NCBI RefSeq assembly: GCF_900141665.1
Contig: NZ_FQYI01000003.1
Span: 100,001-164,000 of the forward strand
Direction of reading: 5' to 3'
Origin: Cruoricaptor ignavus
Lineage (GTDB): Bacteria; Bacteroidota; Bacteroidia; Flavobacteriales; Weeksellaceae
DNA length: 64,000 nt
Below are positions 1 to 9,524 of the stretch, in pieces. Made by a program: the position numbers and the translations under genes. Position 1 is the stretch's first letter. The number at the start of each line of letters is the position of its first letter. Below the pieces are notes generated by a model. It saw only the letters and a program-made list of their open reading frames with translations. It made no database searches and had not been told where the DNA came from.

Positions 1-891
1 TTCGTGCATATCGTACTGCTCGGCACGGGAGATGGGCATTAAACCAAAAATGTCTGCAGGGTTTCGTTTCGGTTTTTCTGGTTGTGTTCTGTTGAATCCT
101 GCTTTTTTATTGTCCCCGAGGGAGGCTACTATTTTTTTAATATGATTAAGCGCATCCGCATCATCCTTAGCTCTGTAATCAGTAACCCCGGATATTTCGG
201 AGTGCGTTTTGGCTCCGCCAAGTGTTTCATTATCAATGACTTCCCCTATTGCCGCTCTCACTAGATAGCTGCCTGCAAGGAAGATAGTCCCGGTGTTTTC
301 CACAATGATTGCTTCATCGCTCATAGCCGGCAGATAAGCGCCCCCCGCCACGCAGCTCCCCATGATTGCTGAGATCTGCACGATGCCCATCGCACTCATT
401 TTTGCGTTGTTCCGAAAGATTCTCCCGAAATGTTCCTTATCCGGGAAAACTTCGTCTTGCATTGGTAGGAAGGCACCGGCAGAATCCACAAGATAAATTA
501 TCGGAATACGGTTTTCCATTGCAATTTCCTGTGCCCGGAGGTTCTTCTTTGCGGTGATGGGGAAGTAGGCACCGGCTTTTACTGAGGCATCATTGGCTAC
601 CACCACGCAAAGCTTCCCCGAGATGTAGCCCAATCCAGCAACCGTGCCGCCGGCAGGGCAGCCGCCATGCTCCTCGTACATCCCGTGTCCAGCAAATGCC
701 CCGATTTCCAGAAAATCTGTGCCTGCATCGAGGAGGAAATTTATGCGTTCCCTGGCGGTCATTTTACCCTCTTCCCGTATTTTCTGCAGCCGTTTTTTGC
801 CGCCGCCCATTTTTATTTCTTCTAGAAGCCGGTTGATTTCCGCCAATTTCAACTTATTGTGATCTTCTCTCTTGTTGAATTCCAAATCCAC
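1..891 (-). CDS. Acyl-CoA carboxylase carboxyltransferase (beta) subunit, C-terminus cut by window edge
   Basis: Biotin-dependent acyl-CoA carboxylase beta subunit of the propionyl/methylcrotonyl-CoA carboxylase type, which moves CO2 from carboxybiotin to an acyl-CoA in the cytoplasm. Only the first 297 codons are present and the frame is open to base 1. Visible family marks are the N-terminal GGGKKRLQKIREEGKMTARE stretch, then EHGGCPAGGTVAGLG, a DSAGAFLPMQDE region and a GSCVAGGAYLPAMSDE oxyanion-type loop. The start is taken at GTG 891-889 because an in-frame TAA lies two codons upstream; an internal ATG would remove about 27 residues. It is divergent from the DMT gene. The substrate cannot be told from this fragment; methylcrotonyl-type is my guess from the GGGKKR start. 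Confidence 0.9.
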   Translation of the reverse strand, partial: MDLEFNKREDHNKLKLAEINRLLEEIKMGGGKKRLQKIREEGKMTARERINFLLDAGTDFLEIGAFAGHGMYEEHGGCPAGGTVAGLGYISGKLCVVVANDASVKAGAYFPITAKKNLRAQEIAMENRIPIIYLVDSAGAFLPMQDEVFPDKEHFGRIFRNNAKMSAMGIVQISAIMGSCVAGGAYLPAMSDEAIIVENTGTIFLAGSYLVRAAIGEVIDNETLGGAKTHSEISGVTDYRAKDDADALNHIKKIVASLGDNKKAGFNRTQPEKPKRNPADIFGLMPISRAEQYDMHE

Positions 892-974
892 GATTTAAAT
901 TTTTAAGATAAATTTTATTGCGACCTATTATAATTCGCACTAAACAGGAAACGCAAAATTGCGAAAATTATGAA

Positions 975-982
975 TAAATTTG
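975..982 (+). promoter_or_regulatory. -7 promoter box TAAATTTG for the DMT transporter
   Basis: Perfect TAnnTTTG, the Bacteroidota sigma-A -7 consensus, ending 7 nt before the ATG at 990. The transcript would have almost no leader. No convincing -33 TTG at the usual spacing was found. Confidence 0.5.
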
Positions 983-989
983 CATCCTG

Positions 990-1874
990 ATGAAAAATTC
1001 TGCTGTATTTCGGCTGCATCTAATTGTTTTTATCTGGGGCTTTACTGCTGTGCTGGGCAAGCTTATCCAAGCAGGGGCATACCCGCTTACATTCTACAGG
1101 ATGCTATTCGCAGCATTTTTTCTTTTTATTTATTTAAGAATGATTCGCAAAGAATCCATCGCGGTACCTAGGAGGCTGCTGCTGCAGCTCGTTGGGATCG
1201 GTGGGCTGATGGCTGCGCACTGGCTGTGCTTTTTTTATTCTATCAAGGTCTCCAATGTCTCCATCGCGCTGTCGTGCATGTCTCTCTCCACGCTATTTGC
1301 GGCGTTTATTGAACCTATGGTATACCGCAGGCGGATAGACCTTACCGAGTTGCTTTTAGGCATCGTGATCGTTTTTTGCATCGGCTTGATTTTCAGGACG
1401 GAGTTTCACTACAAGGAGGGCATCGTTGTCGGCATTGTATGTGCGCTTCTGGGAACCATATTCTCAGTACTGAACGGGAAAATTTTTGGAAAAACTTCGG
1501 CGGGAAATATTATTTTTTACGAAATATTTGGCGGATGGCTTCTGATGGCGATTTATTTCACGATTTCTGGCGATATTTTTAGTTTTACTGAAATATCCAG
1601 TCGGGATTTAGCGTTAATACTTTTGCTTGCCAGTGTTTTTACCGCATATCCGATGTTTGAATCTGTGAGGCTAATGCAGTACATTTCTCCATTTACCTTA
1701 ATTTTAACTGTAAATTTGGAGCCCGTGTACGGAATTATCCTCGCTTACCTTATCTTTGGAGAACCGGAGCACATGAGTCCCGTGTTCTATCTGGCATCCC
1801 TCGGGATGATTCTGGCGATAGTAGTTAACGGAATCATAAAAGCAAAGCAAAAATCTGTTTCTCAGTATGATTAA
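990..1874 (+). CDS. DMT superfamily (EamA) transporter
   Basis: Inner-membrane drug/metabolite transporter of 294 aa with about ten hydrophobic segments arranged as two EamA repeats. The first begins HLIVFIWGFTAVLGKLI near residue 10 and the second near residue 150 (GIVCALLGTIFSVLNGKIF). The length is normal for the family. EamA proteins export amino acids, metabolites or drugs, and the substrate cannot be read from sequence. A -7 box lies just upstream. The last 8 nt overlap the start of the following barrel gene, so the two are likely co-translated. Confidence 0.88.
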   Translation: MKNSAVFRLHLIVFIWGFTAVLGKLIQAGAYPLTFYRMLFAAFFLFIYLRMIRKESIAVPRRLLLQLVGIGGLMAAHWLCFFYSIKVSNVSIALSCMSLSTLFAAFIEPMVYRRRIDLTELLLGIVIVFCIGLIFRTEFHYKEGIVVGIVCALLGTIFSVLNGKIFGKTSAGNIIFYEIFGGWLLMAIYFTISGDIFSFTEISSRDLALILLLASVFTAYPMFESVRLMQYISPFTLILTVNLEPVYGIILAYLIFGEPEHMSPVFYLASLGMILAIVVNGIIKAKQKSVSQYD

Positions 1875-2949
1875 GAGAATTCTTCCCGTAATATTTGCCT
1901 TCAGTTCAGGCTTTGCACACTCGCAGATTGTCCGGAAATATTCCAATGAATTCCTGAACATCGGCGCGGGAGCACGCGGCCTCGCCATGGGCGGAGCGGT
2001 GATTTCCAATCAGAATGATGCCTATGCCCCGATGTGGAACCCTGCGGGGCTTACCGGCGTGGAGAGCGACTGGCAGGGCGCTGCGATGCACGCGGAATAT
2101 TTTGAATCCATCGCGAAGTACGACTATATCTCCTATGCCAAAGCGCTGGACAACAACGGCGGTGCGCTGGCGCTTTCCTTGGTGCGGCTTGGGATAGATG
2201 ACCTCCTCGATACTACACAAATGATAGATCCGGAGGGGAATATCGATTATGACAAGATTTCAAAGTTCTCGCAGGCAGATTATGCGGGGCTCATTTCGTA
2301 TGCCTTCAGGCTGAACCAGAGGGTGGATGTGGGAGCCACCGCCAAAATCGTTTACCGGAATGTTGGGAAATTTGCCAATGGTTTTGGGTTTGGCTTTGAT
2401 GTCGGTGCCCTGTATCACGCAGATTCAGGCTGGAATTTTGGCGGGATGCTGCGCGACGCCACTACTACGGTAAATTTTTGGAAGATCAATGAGGAAAAGC
2501 TCTCCGCAACTGTAGAAGGCGAAGAATTTAACCCCGCACCAGAAGATAGGCTGGAACTCACAATGCCCAAGCTAAATCTCGGCGCGAGTAGGAATTTTAC
2601 GCTGTCCAGAGATCTATCGCTGCTACCTGAAGTGGGCATCAATGTGGACTTTGCTAAAACCGCGGCGGTAATTTCCACCGACTTTGCCAGCATCACGCCG
2701 TACTTCGGTGCCGAGCTGGTGTACGATAATTTAATTTTCCTACGCGCGGGGGTGAACCGTTTTCAGACCATCACCGATATCGAAAACGAAAAAAGGAAAG
2801 TTTCCTTTCAGCCCAGCGCGGGCATCGGCGTGCGCTACCGCGGCGTCACCGTGGATTATGCCATTTCCAACTCCGGGGTGGGCGGGTCTAATTATTACTC
2901 TAATTTCTTCTCACTGAAACTGGATATGGCGCCTATCCGTGGCAGATGA
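1867..2949 (+). CDS. PorV/PorQ-family outer-membrane beta-barrel protein
   Basis: A 360-aa outer-membrane protein with a short signal peptide (cleavage likely after FAHS, residues 1-19). The conserved entry of the PorV/PorQ family follows: FLNIGAGARGLAMGGA and then AYAPMWNPAGL, about residues 29-60. The rest alternates hydrophobic and polar strands ending in an outer-membrane-type KLDMAPIRGR tail. PorV is the T9SS shuttle that carries cargo to the attachment complex; PorQ is related. This copy shows the N-terminal family signature but not the typical PorV one, so I call only the family. It overlaps the DMT gene by 8 nt and is convergent with the M23 peptidase gene. Confidence 0.75.
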   Translation: MIKRILPVIFAFSSGFAHSQIVRKYSNEFLNIGAGARGLAMGGAVISNQNDAYAPMWNPAGLTGVESDWQGAAMHAEYFESIAKYDYISYAKALDNNGGALALSLVRLGIDDLLDTTQMIDPEGNIDYDKISKFSQADYAGLISYAFRLNQRVDVGATAKIVYRNVGKFANGFGFGFDVGALYHADSGWNFGGMLRDATTTVNFWKINEEKLSATVEGEEFNPAPEDRLELTMPKLNLGASRNFTLSRDLSLLPEVGINVDFAKTAAVISTDFASITPYFGAELVYDNLIFLRAGVNRFQTITDIENEKRKVSFQPSAGIGVRYRGVTVDYAISNSGVGGSNYYSNFFSLKLDMAPIRGR

Positions 2950-2985
2950 TTTAGCGGCAAGTGCCGAGAGCCAAAAAACGAAGAT

Positions 2986-3903
2986 TTAATTCAAAAATAG
3001 TTTCGGGTTTACGGGCGTGCCGTTGCGGTGCACCTCGTAGTGCAGGTGCGGCCCTGTGGATCGCCCATTGTTGCCCGTTTTTGCGATCACTTCGCCTACC
3101 TTTACCTCATCGTTTACCTTGGTAAGGATTTGCGAAAGATGCCCGTATAGCGTAGCGAGCCCGTTTTTGTGGGACACGATTACGCAATTCCCGTAGCCTC
3201 CTTTTACTCCGGCGAAAATTACCGTTCCCTCCGCGGTGCACCTCACATCGCTGCCATAGGGTACCGCGATGTCCATACCTTTGTGAAACTGCATTTGCTC
3301 CGGTTCGGATTCGTCGCTTTTTCCTTCCGCCTTACTTTTTCCTGTGGGCTTTTGCGCTGCTATTTTGCCCGGTATTATGTTCCCCAGGCTATCCCTTTCT
3401 TCAGGGTATATCTCTGTAGGTTTGGCAGGCTCAGGAGCTGGTTTTATATCTTTATCTTTTGGCGGAATTGGATTTTTTCTCAACCCGAAATTTGATGACA
3501 CATACCCATCGGCGGGCATACCCAGCGGGGTTTGCAGCAGTTTTTCCTGAAGCTCGGCAAGGTAGCGGCTGTAGCGCTGGCTGCTCCTGGCGAGGTATAC
3601 TGCGCTGGCGAGGCTGTCCGTGGAGAGTTTCTGTAGTTTTTCATTCGGGATTTTCTTTGCTGCAAAAAGATTGTTAAGACTCCGGAGATATTGATCTACA
3701 TCCGCCAGATCGCTGCGCATCTGCAGAAAATCTACGCTGTCCCGCTCGTTCTTTATGGGCATCAGATTTACTTCGTACAGCTTGCCGCCTGCCTTATCTT
3801 CTGTTTTGAGTTTTAAGATCCACAACGCCTGTGCTATGATAATTGCTAAAAGAATCACTACCGACAGCGGGCTTTTTGCCACTTTTTTAAATATGTCCTT
3901 CAT
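2986..3903 (-). CDS. M23 family metallopeptidase (membrane-anchored, LytM domain)
   Basis: Murein endopeptidase-like protein of 305 aa. Order: a short basic N-terminus, one membrane segment (SPLSVVILLAIIIAQALWIL, residues about 10-29), a periplasmic helical linker, then a C-terminal LytM/M23 domain. Zinc ligands are visible in FHKGMDIAVP (H and D) and in GPHLHYEVH; the fold motif GYGNCVIVSH is also present. The start is ATG 3903 rather than the longer reading from 3945, because the extra 14 residues fall in the promoter region and a -7 box lies 19 nt upstream. It could be an active peptidoglycan hydrolase or a divisome activator. It is divergent from gpsA. Confidence 0.9.
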   Translation of the reverse strand: MKDIFKKVAKSPLSVVILLAIIIAQALWILKLKTEDKAGGKLYEVNLMPIKNERDSVDFLQMRSDLADVDQYLRSLNNLFAAKKIPNEKLQKLSTDSLASAVYLARSSQRYSRYLAELQEKLLQTPLGMPADGYVSSNFGLRKNPIPPKDKDIKPAPEPAKPTEIYPEERDSLGNIIPGKIAAQKPTGKSKAEGKSDESEPEQMQFHKGMDIAVPYGSDVRCTAEGTVIFAGVKGGYGNCVIVSHKNGLATLYGHLSQILTKVNDEVKVGEVIAKTGNNGRSTGPHLHYEVHRNGTPVNPKLFLN

Positions 3904-3922
3904 CGGGATTTGAAAATAAAAG

Positions 3923-3930
3923 CAAAAATA
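3923..3930 (-). promoter_or_regulatory. -7 promoter box for the M23 peptidase
   Basis: The minus strand reads TATTTTTG, a perfect TAnnTTTG, 19 nt before the ATG at 3903. Confidence 0.5.
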
Positions 3931-3965
3931 CAAACTTAATAACAACTTAATCCCTAATGAATTAG

Positions 3966-3973
3966 TATCTTTG
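3966..3973 (+). promoter_or_regulatory. -7 promoter box TATCTTTG for gpsA
   Basis: Perfect TAnnTTTG, 23 nt before the proposed TTG start of gpsA. No clear -33 TTG. Confidence 0.55.
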
Positions 3974-3996
3974 CTCTCATTATTTTTTCAGTAAAA

Positions 3997-5028
3997 TTGG
4001 CTGCAAAAAAAGCGAAGAAATCGGAGAAAAATACCAGAACCCTGCCTGCAGTAGGCGTAGTGGGCAGCGGCAGTTTTGCCACGGCTATTGTGAAGATGTT
4101 GTTGGAGAACTGCGAATGCGTGCACTGGTGTGTACGAAGCGAGTTTGTAAAGGGCGCCATAGAGCTCCGCGGCCACAACCCGACATATCTTCCAGCGGTC
4201 AATTTTAACTTAAAATGCCTGAAGCTTACCACTGATATCAACGAGCTGGTGGCGCAGTGCGATGTGGTAGTGCTCGCCACGCCATCCATTTATCTCTCAG
4301 AAGCAGTAGAAAAACTCTATGTACCGTACGAAGGCAAGATTTTTGTTTCCGCAATAAAGGGTATTGTTCCGAAGGCAAATGATGTGGTAGCTCACTACCT
4401 GAGGGATGAATTCAACATCCCCTTTGAGCGCCAGGCGGTGCTTGCCGGCCCGTGCCACGCGGAGGAAGTGGCGATGGAGCGGCTCTCCTACCTTACCATA
4501 GCGGCTGGGTGCACCGAGGTTTGCGGGATGCTGGAGCAGGCATTTACTTCTGATTTCATCCGGGTGCACCCCAGTGCCGATATTTTAGGAAATGAATATA
4601 GCGCTATCCTGAAAAATATTTATGCCGTGGGGGCAGGCATCAGCAGCGGGCTAGGGTATGGGGACAACTATACGGCGGTCTTTGTAAGCAATGCTATCCG
4701 CGAGATGGAACATTTTCTGGAAGGCATACACGAGGTGCCCCGAGATGTGAACGAAAGCGCCTACCTTGGCGACCTAATCGTGACGGCGTACTCTCTATTT
4801 TCCAGAAACAGAAATCTTGGGAACTTAATAGGGAAGGGCTACACCGTAAAATCTGCCATCCAAAGCATGAATATGGTTGCGGAAGGCTATTACGCTGCCA
4901 AAAGCATCTACGAAACCTCCAGGGCAAAGGGCTTGCACACGCCGATCATTGATACTGTCTACAGAATCCTTTACGAGGAAAAAAATCCGGAAAAGCAGTT
5001 CCGGAAGCTAAGCACAATACTGAATTAA
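3997..5028 (+). CDS. gpsA: NAD(P)H-dependent glycerol-3-phosphate dehydrogenase
   Basis: Reduces dihydroxyacetone phosphate to sn-glycerol-3-phosphate for phospholipid synthesis in the cytoplasm. 343 aa, normal length. The Rossmann motif GVVGSGSFATAIVKML lies at about residues 20-36; a substrate/cofactor region VSAIKGIVP follows, then AGPCHAEEV in place of the usual GPSFAxEV, and a C-terminal domain with SSGLGYGDNYTA. The only start upstream of the Rossmann motif is TTG at 3997, giving a lysine-rich 18-residue extension that is usual for flavobacterial GpsA. It has its own promoter and lies 19 nt upstream of mqo, so the two are probably one transcript. Confidence 0.95.
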   Translation: MAAKKAKKSEKNTRTLPAVGVVGSGSFATAIVKMLLENCECVHWCVRSEFVKGAIELRGHNPTYLPAVNFNLKCLKLTTDINELVAQCDVVVLATPSIYLSEAVEKLYVPYEGKIFVSAIKGIVPKANDVVAHYLRDEFNIPFERQAVLAGPCHAEEVAMERLSYLTIAAGCTEVCGMLEQAFTSDFIRVHPSADILGNEYSAILKNIYAVGAGISSGLGYGDNYTAVFVSNAIREMEHFLEGIHEVPRDVNESAYLGDLIVTAYSLFSRNRNLGNLIGKGYTVKSAIQSMNMVAEGYYAAKSIYETSRAKGLHTPIIDTVYRILYEEKNPEKQFRKLSTILN

Positions 5029-5047
5029 AAAAATAAAAAATTAAAAT

Positions 5048-6544
5048 ATGCCACAAAATAAAACTCCAAAACCGCACTACGACGCCGTAATGATCGGCGG
5101 AGGAATAATGAGCGTAACCCTTGCGATGATGCTCCACGAGCTGAACCCGGAGATGAACATAGCCATCTTTGAGAGGCTTGGGAAATTTGCCAAAGAAAGC
5201 TCCGATGCTTGGAACAACGCAGGCACCGGGCACTCCGCTTTTTGTGAGCTGAACTACACCCCGGAGGCGAAGGACGGAAGTATATCAATCTCAAAGGCTG
5301 AGAAAATCGCCGAGCAGTTCGAGGTTTCCAAGCAGTTCTGGGCATACCTCGTGGACAAGGGCTATATCGAAAACCCGGCGGATTTCATCAATACCTGCCC
5401 GCATATGAGCTTGGTTTTTGGTGAGAAAGATTCAGCTTTTTTAAAGAAAAGATTTGAGGCTCTTCAGAAATCTCAGCTTTTCGAAGGAATGGAATTCAGT
5501 AACGAGGCTGAAAAAATCAGAGAATGGGTGCCGCTGATGATGAGCGGAAGAAGCGAGGCAGAAGCCATCGCGGCCACAAGGATGCACCTGGGTACCGATG
5601 TGAATTTTGGCGAACTTACCCGGAAAATGGCGCAGTACCTCTCGCAAACTGGTAAGGTAGAAACCTTTGTTTACCACGAGGCCAAGGATATTACCCCGGA
5701 TCAGAATGGTAAGTGGAGAATCACAATCAAAGACAGGATCAATAAGCACAAGCAGCGTGTTTCCGCAGATTTCCTCTTTATCGGCGCGGGCGGGTATGCC
5801 CTGCCGCTCCTGAATTCTTCGGGAATCAAAGAGTCCCAGGGCTACGGTGGGTTCCCCGTATCCGGGCAGTGGCTGGTATCGTTCAATCAGGATCTGGTAA
5901 AGCAGCACCGCGCAAAAGTCTATACCCAGGCAACGGTGGATGCGCCGCCAATGTCTGTACCGCACCTTGATTTAAGAATAATCGACGGGAGGGAGGCGCT
6001 TCTCTTCGGGCCGTTTGCCGGCTTTTCCACAAAATTCCTCAAGCAGGGCAGCTACCTGGATCTGCCGTTCAGCGTGAATTTTAAAAACCTCGTGCCGATG
6101 CTTGGTGCGGGCATTCACAACATCCCGCTTTCAAAATATCTTGTGGAGCAGGTGGCGATGACCAAATCGCAAAGAATGGCGCACCTTCGCCATTTCATAA
6201 AAGATGCCCGCGATTTTGACTGGGAGCTAAAGATAGCGGGGCAGCGCGTGCAAATCATTAAGGCCGACGAAAAAGATGGCGGAAAACTTGAATTTGGAAC
6301 GGAGGTAGTAGTGAACAAAGCCGGCAATCTGGCATCGCTCCTCGGGGCGTCCCCAGGCGCCTCTACCGCGGTTTTTGCGATGCTTACTGTCATCGAAAAG
6401 TGCTTTCCGGAGCAGGTGAAAGGCGATTGGAAAGAAAAACTTTCTGCGATGATCCCATCTTACGGTAAATCGCTTGCAGAAGATGCCGGCTTGGTAAAAG
6501 AAATAAGAGATTACTCCCACAGCAAGCTTGGTTTGAAGAGATAA
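5048..6544 (+). CDS. mqo: Malate:quinone oxidoreductase
   Basis: FAD-dependent peripheral membrane enzyme that oxidises malate to oxaloacetate and passes electrons to quinone, feeding the TCA cycle and respiratory chain. 498 aa, full length. Dinucleotide-binding motif VMIGGGIMSVTLAMML at about residues 15-30; the family stretch FAKESSDAWNNAGTGHSAFC follows near residue 50. The C-terminal FAD-contact region LLGASPGASTAVFAML is near residue 440. It follows gpsA by 19 nt and is closed by a strong terminator. Confidence 0.96.
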   Translation: MPQNKTPKPHYDAVMIGGGIMSVTLAMMLHELNPEMNIAIFERLGKFAKESSDAWNNAGTGHSAFCELNYTPEAKDGSISISKAEKIAEQFEVSKQFWAYLVDKGYIENPADFINTCPHMSLVFGEKDSAFLKKRFEALQKSQLFEGMEFSNEAEKIREWVPLMMSGRSEAEAIAATRMHLGTDVNFGELTRKMAQYLSQTGKVETFVYHEAKDITPDQNGKWRITIKDRINKHKQRVSADFLFIGAGGYALPLLNSSGIKESQGYGGFPVSGQWLVSFNQDLVKQHRAKVYTQATVDAPPMSVPHLDLRIIDGREALLFGPFAGFSTKFLKQGSYLDLPFSVNFKNLVPMLGAGIHNIPLSKYLVEQVAMTKSQRMAHLRHFIKDARDFDWELKIAGQRVQIIKADEKDGGKLEFGTEVVVNKAGNLASLLGASPGASTAVFAMLTVIEKCFPEQVKGDWKEKLSAMIPSYGKSLAEDAGLVKEIRDYSHSKLGLKR

Positions 6545-6569
6545 TAAAGTTATAAAAAAACTGAAAAAT

Positions 6570-6595
6570 CCGGCCAATAGTGGTCGGTTTTTTTT
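6570..6595. terminator. Rho-independent terminator between mqo and recO
   Basis: Stem CCGGCCA / TGGTCGG (one G-U pair) with an ATAG loop, followed by eight T on the plus strand. A-rich sequence on the left lets it serve recO from the other side as well. Confidence 0.85.
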
Positions 6596-6597
6596 AT

Positions 6598-7272
6598 TTA
6601 TTCTGTCATTTGCTTTATCACTTCAAGAGATTTCGGGATTCTGATGCCCTGGTGATAGCTTAGAAATACCAGCAGGCTCTCCAGCAGTGCTTCCTTTTTT
6701 TGGATAGGAATTTTTTCGGCGTAATGAATCCCTGCGTCTAAAACTCGCTTCCAAATTTCAGAAACCTCTGCGCTGAAAAGTGTACTGCTCTGCTCCGCAG
6801 AAAAAATCCCTCTTTCGGGATCGAGAAAATCCCCACTACCCGACAGCGGCAGGATGCCAAATATCTCAATCAGTTTGAAGATGAATAGATAATGCGCGCT
6901 GTAATTCCTGCCCTCCAGCTGCCGGAGGAATTCTTCAACGGCGGTGTATACTGCAATGTTTCGTTGCTCATCCCGCAGCAAATCATTCAGCAAATCGGCG
7001 GCGAAAAACAATATGAGATTAGCTTTTACGCTGAATTCCCGGGAATCCTTTGCCTCAAATCTTGAAAGATATGCTAAGCTGGAGTGCCTCGTACTGTAGG
7101 AAAATTCTACTTTCTGCAAGGGTTTCAGTAGGGCTTTCTTACCTCTTCTGGATTTAAAAACAGATTTTGAAAAAAAACTTTGGTAGCCGGAGTTTTGTGA
7201 AAAAATATGCACTACGGCATCATAATCTCCCACTTTTACAAATGAGAGTAGGTAGCCTTCATCGCTGTGCAT
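6598..7272 (-). CDS. recO: DNA repair protein RecO
   Basis: RecO loads RecA on gapped DNA together with RecR in RecFOR recombination repair. 224 aa. The N-terminal OB-fold part shows VKVGDYDAVVHIFSQNSGYQSFF (about residues 10-32) and KALLKPLQKVEFSY. The helical C-terminal part contains FKLIEIFGILP, the usual place for the RecO core helix. The reading frame is open further upstream, but ATG 7272 is chosen because it overlaps the porZ stop by one base (TGATG), the classic coupled start, and matches where the family begins. Sequence drift makes it a weak but recognisable RecO. Last gene of the four-gene operon. Confidence 0.85.
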   Translation of the reverse strand: MHSDEGYLLSFVKVGDYDAVVHIFSQNSGYQSFFSKSVFKSRRGKKALLKPLQKVEFSYSTRHSSLAYLSRFEAKDSREFSVKANLILFFAADLLNDLLRDEQRNIAVYTAVEEFLRQLEGRNYSAHYLFIFKLIEIFGILPLSGSGDFLDPERGIFSAEQSSTLFSAEVSEIWKRVLDAGIHYAEKIPIQKKEALLESLLVFLSYHQGIRIPKSLEVIKQMTE

Positions 7273-9521
7273 CAGTTTACTACTGCAATTTTTGCCGATG
7301 CCTTGTCGGTGCCGTCCGCATTGGTCATCAGCACGAAATAAATTCCGGACGCCACTCTTTTGCCCTTGCTGGTAAGATCCCACTCATAGGTGCCGCCGCG
7401 TGCCACCGCCTGGTGCACCAAGTTGCCGGCTGCATCCGTAATCCTGATATTTGTTTTCTCTGCAAGGCCTTTCAGGTGTACGCTGCCCTTGTACTGGGTG
7501 TAAATCACGGGGTTAGGGTAAACGAGGACATCGGAAAAGTTTTCAGTGACATTGGCAGTATACTCCTGAAAACTTACTATCCCAGAGTGTGACACGAAAT
7601 ATACCTTGCCGGAGGAGTCTATTTTAATGTCCGTTACGCTGTTGTCCGGCAGCGGCGAATTTTCCTTGGTGAAATGATAAATAGTCTGCTGCCCGGAAGC
7701 GCTGAGATAATACACCCCGCCGCCATCTACGGATACCCACTTGCGGTTCCCAGAATCCACCGCGATCTGAAGGATAGCCGAATCTCGGAAGAGTTCCTCG
7801 CCAAGGCCGTTTTGGCTAATGATTACGGGGTCGGTTTTCGGGTTATTTGTCACGGCATCATTGGCATTGCGGAGGATCCTCAATCCCGCATCCGTGCCCA
7901 GCCAGGCATCGCCATTATTATCGAAGGCCAGAGCGATGGCTCTGTTCGAATTTTCAGGCAGATTGTTGGTTTTACTTATATGATAAATTTTATCATCGTT
8001 CAGGTTCTGCGGCGTGCCGTTTAAGTTTATGGCAATTACTTCGCTTCGCCGAGGGTTGGTGTACCATAGAAAGCCGTTGTAATAGATAGGTTTCTGAGCC
8101 CCGGCAAAAGTTTGTGCGGATCGGCTCCCGGTGATGCTCAAATTCTGCGAGAGATGAATATAGCCGGAATAATCCGTCTTGTTAATCAGCGCTATCGTGG
8201 CGAAGATATTTTTATTCTCATCAAAAGCAAAGCCTACAGCTCTGTCATAAGCTGAGCCATATCCTATCATCAGTTGCTTTTTTAAACTGAATGTTTCGTC
8301 ATTTCGTTCCAAAAGCAGAAGCCCTGTACCAAAGAAGGGACTGTTGTAATTTGCAATCAATACTTCTTTTGGATTTGCCGGATTAGGCTCCACATCTAAG
8401 ATATTTAAAGTGAAGCCAAGAGATTTGGAAATCTGTGGATCAATCCATTTTTTACCGTTGAAATAGTAAAAGCCCAGGCTGCTGGCTTCTATCTGCTTAT
8501 TGTAATTATCCCTGCCACCGGAGGAAACATATAGCTCCTTGTTCCTGATGCTCATCTTATAGGAAATATTGCTGTGGGGCCCGTCCGGCTTTATATTAAG
8601 ATTATTTTCTGTAATAATTCCTTCCGTTAGGCTGGCGGCATAAATCCTGTTATCAAAATAAAAACCGGCGTTTATCTCGGCGTCATAAATTTTCTGGGCA
8701 TTTCCAGCTCCGGGAACCTGTATTCCGAAGCTGTTGACATTTTTAAAAGTCACCACCGGTGCAGACTCTGCAACGCTGAGGTTTTTTATCACCCCATTTA
8801 TTGCCAATGCCCCGCCACCGAGTTCATATAGCCAGCCATCCCCAGCCGAGTAATATATTTTTCCACCGGCATTTATCAGGTTATCAAAAGGCTGTTGGCG
8901 TATGGTGTTCCAGGATTTCGGATCAGGAAAAGTAACATTCAGCAAATGCGATTTCAGAGCACTGTCGGTAATTACAAAAACTTCCTCATCTCTTATTGCA
9001 GCTTTTCTTATGGCCTCCCCCATTATCACCGACTGCCCGAATTCCTTTTTTTCGAGGTCGAATATAGCCAGAGCATACTGGCTGGATTGTTTGCCATTCT
9101 CGTAGCCTATCGAAACCGCCGCCTGATTCCCTGTGATGGAGATATGGTTGATGCGCTTCGTGCCCCTATATCCTCCGGAGAGCGGCACATCTACTACAAG
9201 GCTAATACCCTCCGGTGTGATCACATCCAGACGCCCGTTTTCGTAGCCGATGAGTCCCGTCTTTGTTTCATTATTATAATCAAAGGCGGAAATTTTTACA
9301 TCGTGTAGCCCATTGGCTTTGGAAAGTTTGCTGATCTCCCCCGAAACGGGATGGTAATAAAAAATTCCGTTCTCCGCGGCAGCTATCAGCCGCTCCCCGT
9401 CTTTACGGATGGCGAGGACATTATTGTAAGAAAACAAATCCTGCCAGCGGCTGTCGCTTATCTTCTGAGCAGAAGACAAAAAAGGTAATGCCGAAAAGAT
9501 GGCAAATATAATTTTCCTCAT
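7272..9521 (-). CDS. porZ: PorZ-like type IX secretion protein (two beta-propellers plus CTD)
   Basis: 749 aa with a signal peptide (MRKIIFAIFSALPFLSSAQ). Two sets of short propeller repeats follow (for example ENGIFYYHPVSGEI, and AWLGTDAGLRILRN near residue 550). The end is a T9SS type A C-terminal domain of about 80 aa beginning at VLVYPNPV and ending with ASGIYFVLM. PorZ is a surface part of the T9SS attachment complex that helps deliver anionic LPS to cargo. The gene sits between the metallophosphatase (3 nt) and recO (1-nt overlap). The PorZ name rests on length, architecture and the recO neighbour; another secreted propeller protein is possible. Confidence 0.8.
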   Translation of the reverse strand: MRKIIFAIFSALPFLSSAQKISDSRWQDLFSYNNVLAIRKDGERLIAAAENGIFYYHPVSGEISKLSKANGLHDVKISAFDYNNETKTGLIGYENGRLDVITPEGISLVVDVPLSGGYRGTKRINHISITGNQAAVSIGYENGKQSSQYALAIFDLEKKEFGQSVIMGEAIRKAAIRDEEVFVITDSALKSHLLNVTFPDPKSWNTIRQQPFDNLINAGGKIYYSAGDGWLYELGGGALAINGVIKNLSVAESAPVVTFKNVNSFGIQVPGAGNAQKIYDAEINAGFYFDNRIYAASLTEGIITENNLNIKPDGPHSNISYKMSIRNKELYVSSGGRDNYNKQIEASSLGFYYFNGKKWIDPQISKSLGFTLNILDVEPNPANPKEVLIANYNSPFFGTGLLLLERNDETFSLKKQLMIGYGSAYDRAVGFAFDENKNIFATIALINKTDYSGYIHLSQNLSITGSRSAQTFAGAQKPIYYNGFLWYTNPRRSEVIAINLNGTPQNLNDDKIYHISKTNNLPENSNRAIALAFDNNGDAWLGTDAGLRILRNANDAVTNNPKTDPVIISQNGLGEELFRDSAILQIAVDSGNRKWVSVDGGGVYYLSASGQQTIYHFTKENSPLPDNSVTDIKIDSSGKVYFVSHSGIVSFQEYTANVTENFSDVLVYPNPVIYTQYKGSVHLKGLAEKTNIRITDAAGNLVHQAVARGGTYEWDLTSKGKRVASGIYFVLMTNADGTDKASAKIAVVN

Positions 9522-9524
9522 ATC